Shown here in pieces: positions 1 to 9,216 of a DNA stretch of 64,000 nucleotides; positions within the stretch are counted from its first letter, which is position 1; every line of letters begins with the position of its first letter. Origin of the DNA: CAITZA01 sp937915285. GTDB taxonomy: Bacteria > Desulfobacterota > Desulfomonilia > Desulfomonilales > Desulfomonilaceae. A program made the translations under genes and the position numbers. The stretch covers positions 62,001 to 126,000 of the forward strand of contig DAISIV010000004.1 of the NCBI GenBank assembly GCA_036821825.1, read 5' to 3'. The notes below the pieces were generated by a model. The model did not search any database and had not been told where the DNA came from. It saw only the letters and a list, made by a program, of their open reading frames with translations.

Positions 1-1
1 A

Positions 2-724
2 CTAACGGTCGCAGACAAGAATGTGGAGAAGGGAACCATCACTCTGGTGTGGCAGGAGGTTGGCTCCACTACCTACTACATGGGGACCATGTGCGTGGGA
101 GAGAAGTTTCAGGACATCTGTGGTCCATTAGGCGCTCCGACTCACATAGAGAAGTTTGGGACTGTCGTGGGAGTTGGAGGCGGAATAGGTGTGGCGCCAT
201 TGTATCCCATCACCAAGGGCATGCATGACGCAGGCAATAACGTGATCAGCATTTTGGGGGCCAGGACCGAGGGCCTGCTGATCATGACAGAGGAAATGAG
301 AAAGGTGAGCGATGAGTTGATCATCTCCACTGATGACGGCTCATATGGTTTCCATGGTTTTGTCACACAGGTTTTGCAGGGCTTGATAGACAGGGGCCAG
401 CAAATAGACCTAGTTGTAGCGATCGGCCCGGTTCCGATGATGAAAGCGGTTGTAAACGTCACTAGAAAGGCTAACCTACCCACGGTAGTGAGTCTGAATC
501 CGATCATGGTTGATGGCACCGGCATGTGTGGGGCCTGCAGGGTCGAGGTAGGTGGAAAGACGATGTTTGGCTGCGTGGATGGACCTGAATTTGACGGATT
601 ACAGGTGGATTTCGATCTGTTGATGAAACGTTTGGCCATGTACAAGGGCCAGGAACTTATAGCCCTGAACAATTTTCGAGACACCCCGCGCGGGTGCCAG
701 TGTACTTTTCCGGGAGGCGCGTAA
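2..724 (+). CDS. nfnA: NfnA/SudB-type FAD/NAD-binding subunit (5' end missing)
   Basis: The reading frame is open to the left window edge, so this is the C-terminal ~240 residues of a protein whose family is usually ~280. Visible are a glycine-rich NAD-binding stretch (GVGGGIGVAPLYP) and, near the end, the cysteine pattern MCGACRV...MFGC...DGPEFDG that binds a [2Fe-2S] cluster in NfnA, SudB and PyrK-like flavoproteins. The partner subunit follows immediately with a TAATG stop/start overlap. Known role of the family: NADH-dependent reduced ferredoxin:NADP+ oxidoreductase (electron-bifurcating transhydrogenase) or sulfide dehydrogenase, cytoplasmic. The NfnA assignment rests on pairing with an NfnB/GltD-like gene; SudB cannot be excluded. 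Confidence 0.8.
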   Translation, partial: LTVADKNVEKGTITLVWQEVGSTTYYMGTMCVGEKFQDICGPLGAPTHIEKFGTVVGVGGGIGVAPLYPITKGMHDAGNNVISILGARTEGLLIMTEEMRKVSDELIISTDDGSYGFHGFVTQVLQGLIDRGQQIDLVVAIGPVPMMKAVVNVTRKANLPTVVSLNPIMVDGTGMCGACRVEVGGKTMFGCVDGPEFDGLQVDFDLLMKRLAMYKGQELIALNNFRDTPRGCQCTFPGGA

Positions 725-2148
725 TGAGCGATCAACAAGCCAAGCCCGCAAAAAAACCAAAAGTCCCCCGGCAGAAAATGCCGGAGCAGGATCCTATACA
801 GAGGGCGCACAATTTTTACGAAGTGGCTCTGGGGTATGAAAATGACCTGGCGCTTTTGGAAGCGAGCCGATGCCTGAACTGTAAGAAACCCTCATGCATG
901 AAAGGTTGTCCAGTCGAAGTTGATATTCCGGACTTTGTCTCCCTCGTCAAAGCCGGCGATATGATTGGCGCCGCATGGAAGATAAAAGAAAAGAACAGTC
1001 TCCCTCGTATAGCAGGGAGGGTTTGTCCCCAGGAGACCCAGTGTGAGGCCAGATGCGTCGTGGGCGCAAAGGGCAAGAATGAGCCTTGCGCCATTGGACG
1101 TCTCGAACGATATGTCGCAGACTATGCCGCCATCCACGGTGACGGAAAGTTGCCGGAAATGCCAAAGGCGACTGGACTGAAAGTTGGAATAGTCGGTTCT
1201 GGCCCCGCAGGTCTAACGCTGGCCGGCGCCCTGATAAAGAAGGGTGTAGCAGTCACCGTCTTTGAGGCGCTACATGAACTTGGAGGAGTTCTGGTTTACG
1301 GCATTCCGGAATTCAGGCTTCCCAAAGCCATCGTTAGGGCTGAGGTTGACGAACTAAGACGGATGGGCGTGGAATTCAAGACTAACTGGGTCATTGGCAG
1401 GATCGAGACGGTTGATGATCTTCTGGAAAAGAGAAAATACGACGGTGTTTTCATTGGCTCAGGCGCGGGCGCCCCATTGTTCCTGAAGATCCCCGGGGAA
1501 AACCTCAATGGCGTCTACTCGGCGAACGAATTTCTCACCAGAGCAAACCTCATGAAGGCGTACATGTTCCCGCAAGCGGACACCCCGGTGGCAAAAGGCA
1601 GACGAGTGGTAGTTTTCGGTGGCGGAAACGTGGCTATGGATTCAGCTAGAACCTCGCTGAGGCTCGGGGCCGAGGAAGTTACCATAGTCTACCGTCGAAC
1701 CATGGAAGAACTGCCTGCTAGGTCGGAGGAAGTCCATCATGCGATTGAGGAAGGTGTAAAGTTTGAGTTGCTCAGCTCCCCTCTGGAAATCATAGGGAAC
1801 GAACAGGGATGGGCAGTAGGCATCAAGCTCCAGAAGATGCAACTAGGGGAGCCTGACGCATCTGGAAGACGCAGACCTGTTCCAATACCTGGCGCCTTTT
1901 ATGAAAAGGAATGCGATACGGTCATCGTTTCCATTGGTAACGCTGCAAACCCGTTGGTTCCATCGACTACAAAGAACCTGGAAACCAACAAGTGGGGTAA
2001 CATTGTAGCTGATCCGGAGACAGGCAAGACGCCTAAAGACAGGGTGTGGGCCGGTGGTGACATAGTAACCGGAGCCGCCACTGTCATCCTTGCCATGGGC
2101 GCAGGAAGAAAAGCGGCCCTTTCGATGATAGATACCTTCAAAATATAG
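724..2148 (+). CDS. nfnB: NfnB/SudA, glutamate-synthase small-subunit-like flavoprotein
   Basis: A 474-residue protein. The ATG at 724 overlaps the preceding stop (TAATG) and has a GGGAGG Shine-Dalgarno at 712-717; an upstream in-frame GTG at 694 lies inside nfnA and is less likely. Residues 50-62 carry the CxxCxxxxCxxxC iron-sulfur motif, followed by RVCPQETQCEARC. A first FAD Rossmann motif (VGIVGSGPAGLTLAG) lies near residue 160, a second nucleotide motif (VVVFGGGNVAMDSART) near 295, and the family-typical AGGDIVTGAATVILAMGAGR closes the FAD site. With NfnA it would couple NADH, ferredoxin and NADPH pools; the same architecture also fits sulfide dehydrogenase SudA. GltD of glutamate synthase is less likely because no GltB is adjacent. 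Confidence 0.85.
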   Translation: MSDQQAKPAKKPKVPRQKMPEQDPIQRAHNFYEVALGYENDLALLEASRCLNCKKPSCMKGCPVEVDIPDFVSLVKAGDMIGAAWKIKEKNSLPRIAGRVCPQETQCEARCVVGAKGKNEPCAIGRLERYVADYAAIHGDGKLPEMPKATGLKVGIVGSGPAGLTLAGALIKKGVAVTVFEALHELGGVLVYGIPEFRLPKAIVRAEVDELRRMGVEFKTNWVIGRIETVDDLLEKRKYDGVFIGSGAGAPLFLKIPGENLNGVYSANEFLTRANLMKAYMFPQADTPVAKGRRVVVFGGGNVAMDSARTSLRLGAEEVTIVYRRTMEELPARSEEVHHAIEEGVKFELLSSPLEIIGNEQGWAVGIKLQKMQLGEPDASGRRRPVPIPGAFYEKECDTVIVSIGNAANPLVPSTTKNLETNKWGNIVADPETGKTPKDRVWAGGDIVTGAATVILAMGAGRKAALSMIDTFKI

Positions 2149-2331
2149 TCCACTCAAGGCAGGGGGTACGGCGCCATCTCGCCTATCCCCGGCCTCTCCT
2201 GATTCAATTCGAACCAAAAGCTTCTATCACTGTCAAAAGAATCAATGGTAGGGGGATGGGCGCCTGACACAAGTCAGCGCGCACGTTTATACTTAAAACA
2301 AAAGACATTGTGGAAAATGCAATAAACTGAA

Positions 2332-2643
2332 ATGAAGTCGCTTAACATAACTTTATTGTCAATAGTGGTATTCCTGACTCTATCCGGGTTGGCCTGGGCG
2401 GATCCGATAAGGAAAATCACGGGCGCAATCGTTGAAATAGAAGAAGGTTATGTCTGGGTGGTTCCGGATGGACAAACAGATCCCCTGAAATTCGTGCTGA
2501 AGTGGAAAGTCAGTTTTAGACCGCCTCGTCTTCCTATTAAAGGGGATCGAGCAGTACTTCTTTACAAAAACAAGGATGAAGGAAGAGTCATCTATGGTGT
2601 AAACTACCTCAGGATGTCTACCGAACCAGCTAAATATGACTAG
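2332..2643 (+). CDS. Small exported protein with a WxxxFxPxRxPxxGxxV domain
   Basis: A 103-residue product with a clear signal peptide (hydrophobic core ~5-20, likely cleavage after ALAWA at ~23). The mature part is a compact ~75-residue all-beta-looking domain with the pattern KWKVSFRPPRLPIKGDRAVLLY. The same pattern occurs twice in the exported protein at 39760-40716, so this is a recurrent periplasmic domain in this genome. No annotated family is recognised. It stands alone, followed after 66 bases by a small membrane protein on the same strand. Function unknown. Confidence 0.7.
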   Translation: MKSLNITLLSIVVFLTLSGLAWADPIRKITGAIVEIEEGYVWVVPDGQTDPLKFVLKWKVSFRPPRLPIKGDRAVLLYKNKDEGRVIYGVNYLRMSTEPAKYD

Positions 2644-2709
2644 CTGGTTTTATCAATTCCTGAAGGGCATAGGGGGCATCCGGATAAAACTTAACCTGGG
2701 TAAACAGAC

Positions 2710-3018
2710 ATGGACTTTAATTTGTTTCTGAAATCCGGCTTCATGGGATTTGCGATCGGGGCCGGAACACAAATGTTGATCTTTTTCATTTCGGGTCTTG
2801 CCCTAAAAATCAGGCGGGACAGTTTCAAGAGGGTTTTTCTGCTGGCGGCAGTCGCTTCATTTCTGCTAGTGGACGGATTTCTCTATTACAAGATCGTTTA
2901 CCAGAAAATCGACCAGGCCCAGTTATTTCTTTCGGGCTGCATAGGTGGCTGGCTGGGCGCCACAATATTTGGAATGACCCAACTTAAACCGCTATTGCTA
3001 GATTCCCTAAAAAGATAG
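2710..3018 (+). CDS. Small integral membrane protein, function unknown
   Basis: A 102-residue protein with three predicted membrane segments: ~11-32 (FMGFAIGAGTQMLIFFISGLAL), ~43-59 (LLAAVASFLLVDGFLYY) and ~75-90 (CIGGWLGATIFGM). A short positively charged loop (KIRRDSFKR) follows the first segment. It begins with ATG 66 bases after the previous exported protein and converges with hpt. No family recognised; the call rests on hydrophobicity and codon usage in line with its neighbours. Confidence 0.6.
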   Translation: MDFNLFLKSGFMGFAIGAGTQMLIFFISGLALKIRRDSFKRVFLLAAVASFLLVDGFLYYKIVYQKIDQAQLFLSGCIGGWLGATIFGMTQLKPLLLDSLKR

Positions 3019-3089
3019 TCTCCAGCATCGGCAAATCAGGCCTTCGGATCAACCAACGTCTGGCTTCGCCATGACTGTTCCTGGGGATT

Positions 3090-3620
3090 TCAGTGAGACG
3101 CGTCGATGGAATAAACACCGGGCAGGTTCCTGTATTTTTCATCACAATCCAGACCGTATCCTACTAGAAACCCCTTCTCAATGTCGAATCCGCAGTAGTC
3201 GAGGCTTACGCTTTTCTCACGTCGGCCGGTCTTGTTGATCAGCGCTGCTATTTTAAGACTCCGCGGATTTCGTCGCAACAACAGTTCACGGTAATGACTT
3301 AACGTCAGACCGGTATCGATTATGTCATCCACCAGAATCACGTCCTTGCCTTCTATCGGAGCCGAAACATCAAGCAGAATGTTGAGTTCCCCACTACTGG
3401 TTTTTGAAGGGCCATAGGATGAAATTCTTGCAAACTCTATGTGGCAAGGATTGCGCAACGCCCTTACAAGATCGGCAAGAAAGACGAAAGCCCCTTTGAG
3501 TATTCCAATAAAAATTACGCCACCATCCGGATAATCATTCGATATCTGATAACCCAATTCCGTAACTCTGTCCCTTATGGATGATTCATCAAAGACAGGG
3601 GTTAATTCCACTTGTTCCAT
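3090..3620 (-). CDS. hpt: Hypoxanthine phosphoribosyltransferase
   Basis: A 176-residue enzyme, the usual length for bacterial Hpt. It shows the PRPP-binding loop ILVDDIIDTGLTLS, the GILKGAFVFLADLVRAL segment and the purine-specificity end region GFDIEKGFLVGYGLDCDEKYRNLPGVY. It salvages hypoxanthine/guanine to IMP/GMP with PRPP. The start has GGAG about 7 bases upstream. It lies 46 bases downstream of tsaD on the same strand and is probably the last gene of the pspA-like/AAA/tsaD/hpt run. Confidence 0.93.
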   Translation of the reverse strand: MEQVELTPVFDESSIRDRVTELGYQISNDYPDGGVIFIGILKGAFVFLADLVRALRNPCHIEFARISSYGPSKTSSGELNILLDVSAPIEGKDVILVDDIIDTGLTLSHYRELLLRRNPRSLKIAALINKTGRREKSVSLDYCGFDIEKGFLVGYGLDCDEKYRNLPGVYSIDASH

Positions 3621-3666
3621 TATGCGCTCCAGTCATGCTGAATAGATTTCTAACCGGCCGATAAAT

Positions 3667-4722
3667 TCACCACCTGCTTACGGCCCCAAAATCCAGATCA
3701 TCAGGAGGAGTTTCTCTGACCAGGAAACCGGCACGGGCAGCAATCATGGCCGCATTGTCCGCGCAAAGCGGCACGGACGGGAAAATGGGCTCAATTCCCA
3801 CTCTAATGCCCTGCTCCGCAAACTTCCTGCGAAGCGCACCGTTTGCAGCCACTCCTCCACAAACGACCAGTTTATGGGCCTTCATACTTTGAGCGGCCCA
3901 CAACCCTTTGGTAACGAGCACATCCAGGACCGCATCCTGAAATGCCCGGCAAATTCGCTTGAGGTTCCTGTCCACCTCAGGATCATCCTTGTCGTAAGCC
4001 AGAGCGTGAAAACTACCCGGAATATTGTCTTTTCGTTTTACCCCGAATATCTCCTCGGATTTTTTTAATACGGCCGTCTTAAGTCCGGAAAATGAAAAAT
4101 CCAGATTATTCTTTTCCATGAGGGCTCTGGGCAACCTGATGCCATCTGAACCCGATTCAGCGGCCATTTTCTCAATTATTGATCCTCCCGGATACCCCAA
4201 ACCAAGAAGCTTGGCCACCTTGTCAAAAGCCTCTCCAGCAGCGTCATCTCGGGTTTTGCCCATCACCTCTATATTGGTGACCGAGTTGACTTTGAATATT
4301 GTTGTGTGACCACCCGAGACAACCATCCCTACAAACGGGAATTCCAGGTCACTTCTCTCAAGGAAAGCCGCAAAGAGGTGGCCATGTAAGTGATTCACAC
4401 CGTACACGGGTCTATCGAGGGCCATCGCCATGGATTTGGCCACCCCTACCCCTACGAGCAAGGAGCCTATCAGTCCTGGACCTCGGGTCACTCCGATACA
4501 GTCGATATCCTGAGGCCCCAGCCCCGACTGCTCGAAAGCCTGCGAAATGACCCAGGAAACAGATTCAATGTGTTTGCGTGAAGCCAGTTCAGGCACTACA
4601 CCGCCGTACTGCTTATGAACGTCTATTTGCGATACAACTACATTCGATAACAAACGAGAGGAGTCCACCGTAATGGCAGCGGATGTTTCATCACAGGATG
4701 TCTCTATGCCCAGAATGATCAT
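3667..4722 (-). CDS. tsaD: tRNA N6-adenosine threonylcarbamoyltransferase
   Basis: A 351-residue protein starting MIILGIETSCDETSAAI, diagnostic of TsaD/Kae1. The HLHGHLFAAF metal-binding HxxxH motif and the DDAAGEAFDKVAKLLGLGYPGG segment are intact, as is the C-terminal CGGVAANGALR...CADNAAMIA region. It transfers threonylcarbamoyl to A37 of ANN-decoding tRNAs with TsaB/E/C partners, which are not in this window. Its ATG overlaps the stop of the upstream AAA ATPase gene (ATGA at 4719-4722), so the two are translationally coupled. Confidence 0.96.
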   Translation of the reverse strand: MIILGIETSCDETSAAITVDSSRLLSNVVVSQIDVHKQYGGVVPELASRKHIESVSWVISQAFEQSGLGPQDIDCIGVTRGPGLIGSLLVGVGVAKSMAMALDRPVYGVNHLHGHLFAAFLERSDLEFPFVGMVVSGGHTTIFKVNSVTNIEVMGKTRDDAAGEAFDKVAKLLGLGYPGGSIIEKMAAESGSDGIRLPRALMEKNNLDFSFSGLKTAVLKKSEEIFGVKRKDNIPGSFHALAYDKDDPEVDRNLKRICRAFQDAVLDVLVTKGLWAAQSMKAHKLVVCGGVAANGALRRKFAEQGIRVGIEPIFPSVPLCADNAAMIAARAGFLVRETPPDDLDFGAVSRW

Positions 4723-6455
4723 GCCCGGCCTCTCATCGATGCCCTGAACTCCTCGAGTTGCTGCTCCAGAAACTCACGGGGTGTGTTGGCATATCTTTCG
4801 GGAAGCAATCTTCTGGACGTGCATTCCAGCGCGGCCAATAACTCCTGGAAATCACGTTGTTTGGATATGTCTGACGGCATGAAGTTGTTTATTTCATCAA
4901 TTATTGTCTCAGGACCTATATTTCCATCAAGGAATTCCCTGCGCTTTAATTCAGTGATCAAATGGTCAAAATCGGCAGGATAATATTTTGCGGTCATTTT
5001 GAAGATTCTGGACCTCAAATCGGGCGTTAAATCTTCGATATCAATACCTGCTCTGAGAAAGACCGACCTGACATAGCCTGGACGCTCCTGGCCGTGAACA
5101 TCAAATACGGGGATGTGCTCACCTGCTCGTCCGGATCTCTTGATATCTGGCTCAAGCCGGTCAGGACGCGCAGTGATGATGATCCACACAATCCTCCCCC
5201 TGTTCTTGGGATCCGACATCATCTTGAGCATGGCTCCGAAAAGTCGCCTGTCTACTTCGTGGCTTTGAGGCCCCCTTCCCCCAATTTCAGTGTCAGCTTC
5301 ATCATAGAAGACCATTACCTTTCCCATGGCCTCAAGAGCTGATCGTATCCTTTCCCAATTACTCTCAGTCTGCCCCACATATTGTCCGCGTACATTTTTC
5401 AGCTCTACTGCAATCCAACCGCATTCCTTTGCAAAGGCCTTGAATATGAAGGTTTTTCCCACTCCATTGGCGCCAGGCGCCAGTATACCCACAGGCATGA
5501 GTTCAGGATCAGAGCCATTTAAAAATGTCCCCAGCTCTCTCAGATGTTTTATCAGGGCCGTGGCTCCCAGGACTCTCTCGAACCCGTAATCAAGATCAAG
5601 GAAACTTACATGGCCCTCGAGTTCCTTTTCTATTATTTCCCTGGCCTTCTCAAATATTTGTGGCGGATTAACCGTTGATCCACGGTAGATGGCCTGATTA
5701 ACAAGCTGCCTTATGGAAAGTAGGGTCAGGCCTGCTGAACTGAATGTCAACTGTTCCACGTCTGTCGGGCAGATGGCCGACTCGTGCCCGGCCAGATTCA
5801 TTAGGAAAGAACGCCGCTCGTCGGCCGATGGTCGCTCAATGTTGATTGCAGACACGTAGGGTAATTCCACTATCCTTGCGTTCACCTCACTCAATGTCTC
5901 ACTGATCAGGAACACTATGTTGTTCGAGACAACGAATCGCTCTTCGGAGAGCCAGTTCTCGAGGGTAATCACTTTCAGCCTGTCAGAATCTGACATAGAC
6001 GAGTATACCTCGGCCGGAGCTACCGCCTCCGCATGATTTATGATAACGGCCATCGGCTTTAGAGGGCCTTTTTGAAGCGTGAAGTCCAAGGCGTCCAGAT
6101 TCATCAAATGCCTCAGGGTGTCCAGAGCAGTAACTATGTCGGACCTGGATGCAGTCATCAGTTTGGAGAGACGCTCATCACCTATCCTGTCTGACAAGAA
6201 TTGTCTGTCCTCAGGATCGTGGAATCGAAACCCTTCGACTGGATCATAAATTATCACCATCTTGGGAGCTGACGGTTTGGAGGGTTTGATGAGTGAGTCA
6301 ATCAGGAAGTCTACCAGGTGAGCATATCGTCCATCTTCAAGTGGATATATGTCTTTTGTATTTCCGTAAATCACAAAGGCCGTAGACTGTGACGACAGAT
6401 ACCTATCGATTATTTTCTGGGCAAATTTTGGCGCCTTTGGAATCCTTTCGCTCAT
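4719..6455 (-). CDS. Double-AAA ATPase, N-terminal module degenerate
   Basis: A 578-residue protein. Residues ~290-540 form an active AAA+ module: Walker A GANGVGKTF, Walker B VMVFYDEADTE, a sensor-like WIIITARPDRLEPD segment and arginines in KRSGRAGEH. Residues ~20-270 look like a second AAA-type core (MVIIYDP, AVIINHAEAV as a Walker-B remnant, IVFLISETL) with no recognisable P-loop, so only the second module should hydrolyse ATP. It follows the PspA/IM30-like gene by 46 bases and overlaps tsaD by 4. The context suggests that it remodels the PspA-like polymer, as Vps4 does for ESCRT-III; this is inference from order and domain type, not demonstrated. Confidence 0.8.
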   Translation of the reverse strand: MSERIPKAPKFAQKIIDRYLSSQSTAFVIYGNTKDIYPLEDGRYAHLVDFLIDSLIKPSKPSAPKMVIIYDPVEGFRFHDPEDRQFLSDRIGDERLSKLMTASRSDIVTALDTLRHLMNLDALDFTLQKGPLKPMAVIINHAEAVAPAEVYSSMSDSDRLKVITLENWLSEERFVVSNNIVFLISETLSEVNARIVELPYVSAINIERPSADERRSFLMNLAGHESAICPTDVEQLTFSSAGLTLLSIRQLVNQAIYRGSTVNPPQIFEKAREIIEKELEGHVSFLDLDYGFERVLGATALIKHLRELGTFLNGSDPELMPVGILAPGANGVGKTFIFKAFAKECGWIAVELKNVRGQYVGQTESNWERIRSALEAMGKVMVFYDEADTEIGGRGPQSHEVDRRLFGAMLKMMSDPKNRGRIVWIIITARPDRLEPDIKRSGRAGEHIPVFDVHGQERPGYVRSVFLRAGIDIEDLTPDLRSRIFKMTAKYYPADFDHLITELKRREFLDGNIGPETIIDEINNFMPSDISKQRDFQELLAALECTSRRLLPERYANTPREFLEQQLEEFRASMRGRA

Positions 6456-6501
6456 ATTGTTTACAGCTATAGCTCCCGCGTGTTCCTGCTTGAATCAAGG
6501 C

Positions 6502-7245
6502 TCAACCAAGATCTCTGGTCTTCTCTGAGACCGCCGGCTGTTTTGAACGCGCCTGCAGGAGTTGGTCAAACCGGTCTTCAGCCTGCTTTTTGGCTCCCAA
6601 CCTGTGATAGCTATCATCGACCTGCTCCTTGCCGGACTGCCTCATTTCGGTAGCGATCCTAGCCTGTGTTCTCATTGCGGAAACCTTTTCCCTGATCGTC
6701 ACTATGGATTCATCAACCGAAGACTCAGCCAAACCTCGCAGGCGTGACTCAAGCTGGATCACCTGCTGGGTGGACACAAATTCAGCGATCATTTCGCCCT
6801 GCTCTTTTTTGAGCTTCTCTATTTCGTCGCTGAACGACCTGAGCCTTGTCTTGTAATCTTCAACCTTGTTTTTCTGTGATTCCAGTTCCTGGGCCAGGAG
6901 CGCCTCTTTCTCATCAATCTCTTGTAAACGTGTCAGGTATCTGGCGCCTGCTTCACGGTGCAACGGGTTTGCGGGGTCTGATTCTGCAGCAGCCAGAGCC
7001 CCATCAAGGCGACTCCTTATTTCAGTCTCCTCGCGGGCAAGATCCTTGAGTGTCTGTTCGGTTTTTTCGCGCTCACGTGCAAGTAAGGCTACCGCTTTTT
7101 CCATTTCCAGGTAGCGTTTCTTGGACTCGTCTATGGCCGCAGCATAAGTAGCCCGTATAGCTTCGGGGCTCGACGATACAACGTCATCGCCAGCGTTTAT
7201 GAACATACCCTTTATCCTGGTCCAAAGTTTTCCAAGAAAACTCAT
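6502..7245 (-). CDS. PspA/IM30-like coiled-coil protein
   Basis: A 247-residue protein, almost wholly helical. It starts with an amphipathic segment (MSFLGKLWTRIKGMF) and continues with long heptad-patterned charged helices (~30-195), then a short C-terminal tail. Size, N-terminal amphipathic helix and the PEAIRATYAAAIDE segment fit the PspA/Vipp1 (IM30) membrane-remodelling family, the bacterial ESCRT-III relatives, but similarity is by architecture more than by a diagnostic motif. It is the first gene of a minus-strand run with the AAA ATPase. A generic coiled-coil protein is the alternative. Confidence 0.6.
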   Translation of the reverse strand: MSFLGKLWTRIKGMFINAGDDVVSSSPEAIRATYAAAIDESKKRYLEMEKAVALLAREREKTEQTLKDLAREETEIRSRLDGALAAAESDPANPLHREAGARYLTRLQEIDEKEALLAQELESQKNKVEDYKTRLRSFSDEIEKLKKEQGEMIAEFVSTQQVIQLESRLRGLAESSVDESIVTIREKVSAMRTQARIATEMRQSGKEQVDDSYHRLGAKKQAEDRFDQLLQARSKQPAVSEKTRDLG

Positions 7246-7290
7246 TTCATTTTCCTCTCAATCGAATCAACCTGTCCTGTTTAACAAATT

Positions 7291-7851
7291 TTACCCGCAT
7301 ACGCCCTCTACATACCATTCCCTTATATCGGCCCATTTGTCAAACTTGCACGTAACCGGTATCCGGCAGTTCCTGTTCCAAGGCTGAATCATGAGTCCAA
7401 CGCCTATGCCTTCCGCGAGATAGTCGCCGAGATGAAGCTCGTCGTCTTCTATGATGAAGCCGGCGCCGGTCTGTTTTAGGTAAAATCTCTTGTCACGATC
7501 CCCACCGGTCACTATCATCTCCGGCATTTTCCCAGGCCAGTCAAGCGATTCAAGCTGCCTGCGCGCCGTGTCAGGATCATTGCGACCGGTGATGAAAAGG
7601 AGTGGGCGCCTGGTTCTGTCATGTATCTCCCACAGCACATTCACTGCGCCTTCGTACGGCTCAATATATTCTCGGCTGAACATGTGTCTTGCCGACTCAC
7701 GAAGAGCCTCAACCGTCAGCCCCAAAGGCTCCAGGTCCCACCCCACGAGTTCTTCCGGACTGAAATTGGCCCCGGTAGACTCGTTTATGTGAGACAGAAT
7801 TACGTCTATGGATCTTAAAACTACACCATCTATATCAAAGGCTACTTTCAT
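7291..7851 (-). CDS. HAD-superfamily phosphatase, 5'-nucleotidase (NT5C)-like
   Basis: A 186-residue protein starting MKVAFDIDGVVLRS. The nucleophile motif DxDxV is present, the motif II threonine is in LLFITGRNDP, and the acidic motif is FIIEDDELHLGDY. The layout resembles the 5'-nucleotidase C-type or hypothetical HAD family YqfW. The ATG at 7851 is preferred over an upstream GTG at 7866, because the GGAG 9 bases before the ATG overlaps that GTG. It lies 45 bases upstream of the PspA-like gene on the same strand and may share its transcript. The substrate cannot be read from the sequence. Confidence 0.75.
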   Translation of the reverse strand: MKVAFDIDGVVLRSIDVILSHINESTGANFSPEELVGWDLEPLGLTVEALRESARHMFSREYIEPYEGAVNVLWEIHDRTRRPLLFITGRNDPDTARRQLESLDWPGKMPEMIVTGGDRDKRFYLKQTGAGFIIEDDELHLGDYLAEGIGVGLMIQPWNRNCRIPVTCKFDKWADIREWYVEGVCG

Positions 7852-8132
7852 CGATCTGGTCTCCACTAGCGATTAGAACTGATCATTTTCACGCTCTTCA
7901 CAGGTCAAATAAATGCCAGAATAGCTTCTGTCGCCCCCTGTTTCAACTGTATGCGAGGCATGGTTAATTTCCATACCACAACTTGGACTGAATTGATGTA
8001 TATTACAGTATAAATTAACTCCCTAATATGAAAGTTAGCAGACTTCACGCCAATAAAATCGACCTTTTGAATTGATTTCTCCGGAAACTTTTCTCTTTAA
8101 AATGAGTTCGATTTATCGGAGCCTTTAAACTT

Positions 8133-9137
8133 ATGTCCCAGAATCTCGTAATACGTTCCGTGGTCGGGCTATTTGCCGTCATAGTGGTTGGAACCCTAGG
8201 ATATATGTATCTTGAGGGCTGGACCTTTCTCGACGGACTTTACATGACAGTCATAACTATAGGCTCAATAGGATATCAGGAAGTTCATCCACTCGGAGAA
8301 TGGGGAAGAGTATTCACGATATTTCTAATATTCATAGGGTTCGGAGTGGTTGGTTACGTTCTCATCACCGGAAGTAGGATGCTCATTGAGGGTGAGGTTG
8401 AAAAAATAATTACGAGGCGGCGTTCGATGAAGGCAATCGAAAAGACCACCGGTCATTTTGTGGTATGTGGTTTTGGAAGAATGGGGGCTTACGTCTGTCA
8501 CCAGTTCCATGCTCGCGGAATACCTTTTGTTGTGATCGAAAATGCCCCAGAGGCCCAGTTAAAGATTATCGACCAAGGTTATCATCTGGCCCCTGGAAAC
8601 GCTACGGAAGAAGAGGTGCTTATCTCAGCAAATATAAAATCGGCCAGAGGCCTTGTTTCTGTGCTGAACTCGGACGCTGCGAATGTTTACGTGGTGTTGT
8701 CGGCCAGGGAACTTAACTCGGATCTCGAAATCATAGCCAGAGCGGGTGAGGAAAGCGCCCACAAGAAATTGTTACGGGCCGGAGCCAATCGTGTCATCAG
8801 TCCATACCAGGTCGGCGGAATGAGGATGGTTATGGGCATTCTAAAGCCCGAGGTAATGAACTTCCTTGAAGTGGCTATGGATTACCGGGACATGAATATT
8901 GAGCTTGAGGAGGTAAGCATAACCAACGACTCGGTTTATTGCGGTAAATCGCTAGTGGAAACCGATATCCGCAGAGACCTTAACCTCATCATAATAGCCA
9001 TAAAGAAAACTCACGGAAAAATGGTGTTTAACCCAGGGCCAAGCGCCACAATCGAGGAGGGCGACACCCTCATAGCTATGGGTGAGCGCAAGAGCCTGAG
9101 GATACTGGAGCAAAAAGGACGCAAATCGCACGTATAG
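8133..9137 (+). CDS. Two-TM potassium channel with RCK (TrkA-N/TrkA-C) domains
   Basis: A 334-residue protein. TM1 (~8-27), pore helix and filter TVITIGSIGY (~38-47), and TM2 (~62-82) form an MthK-like two-transmembrane pore. This is followed by a TrkA-N Rossmann domain starting HFVVCGFGRMGAYVC (~109) and a TrkA-C domain at the end (~250-325, with GKSLVETDIRRDLNLIIIAI). The filter departs from TVGYGD (IGSIGYQE), within the range of bacterial RCK channels. It is a monocistronic gene converging with the DUF169 gene. Ligand (Ca2+, NAD, cyclic dinucleotide) cannot be predicted. Confidence 0.85.
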   Translation: MSQNLVIRSVVGLFAVIVVGTLGYMYLEGWTFLDGLYMTVITIGSIGYQEVHPLGEWGRVFTIFLIFIGFGVVGYVLITGSRMLIEGEVEKIITRRRSMKAIEKTTGHFVVCGFGRMGAYVCHQFHARGIPFVVIENAPEAQLKIIDQGYHLAPGNATEEEVLISANIKSARGLVSVLNSDAANVYVVLSARELNSDLEIIARAGEESAHKKLLRAGANRVISPYQVGGMRMVMGILKPEVMNFLEVAMDYRDMNIELEEVSITNDSVYCGKSLVETDIRRDLNLIIIAIKKTHGKMVFNPGPSATIEEGDTLIAMGERKSLRILEQKGRKSHV

Positions 9138-9216
9138 CCTGCTTTGGATAGGCCTTACAGTGGTCCGCTTTATGTCAGTCATGATGCCGGTTTTTTTCTG
9201 ATGGCAGACCGGAATT

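Noticed and set aside
142..810. Long reverse-strand frame opposite nfnA.
   Set aside because: It mirrors a real gene, shows low-complexity shadow composition and no motif.
8170..8290. K+ channel filter differs from TVGYGD, which looked like a damaged pore.
   Set aside because: Deviant filters such as TVGFxE are common in bacterial RCK channels, and the rest of the protein is intact.
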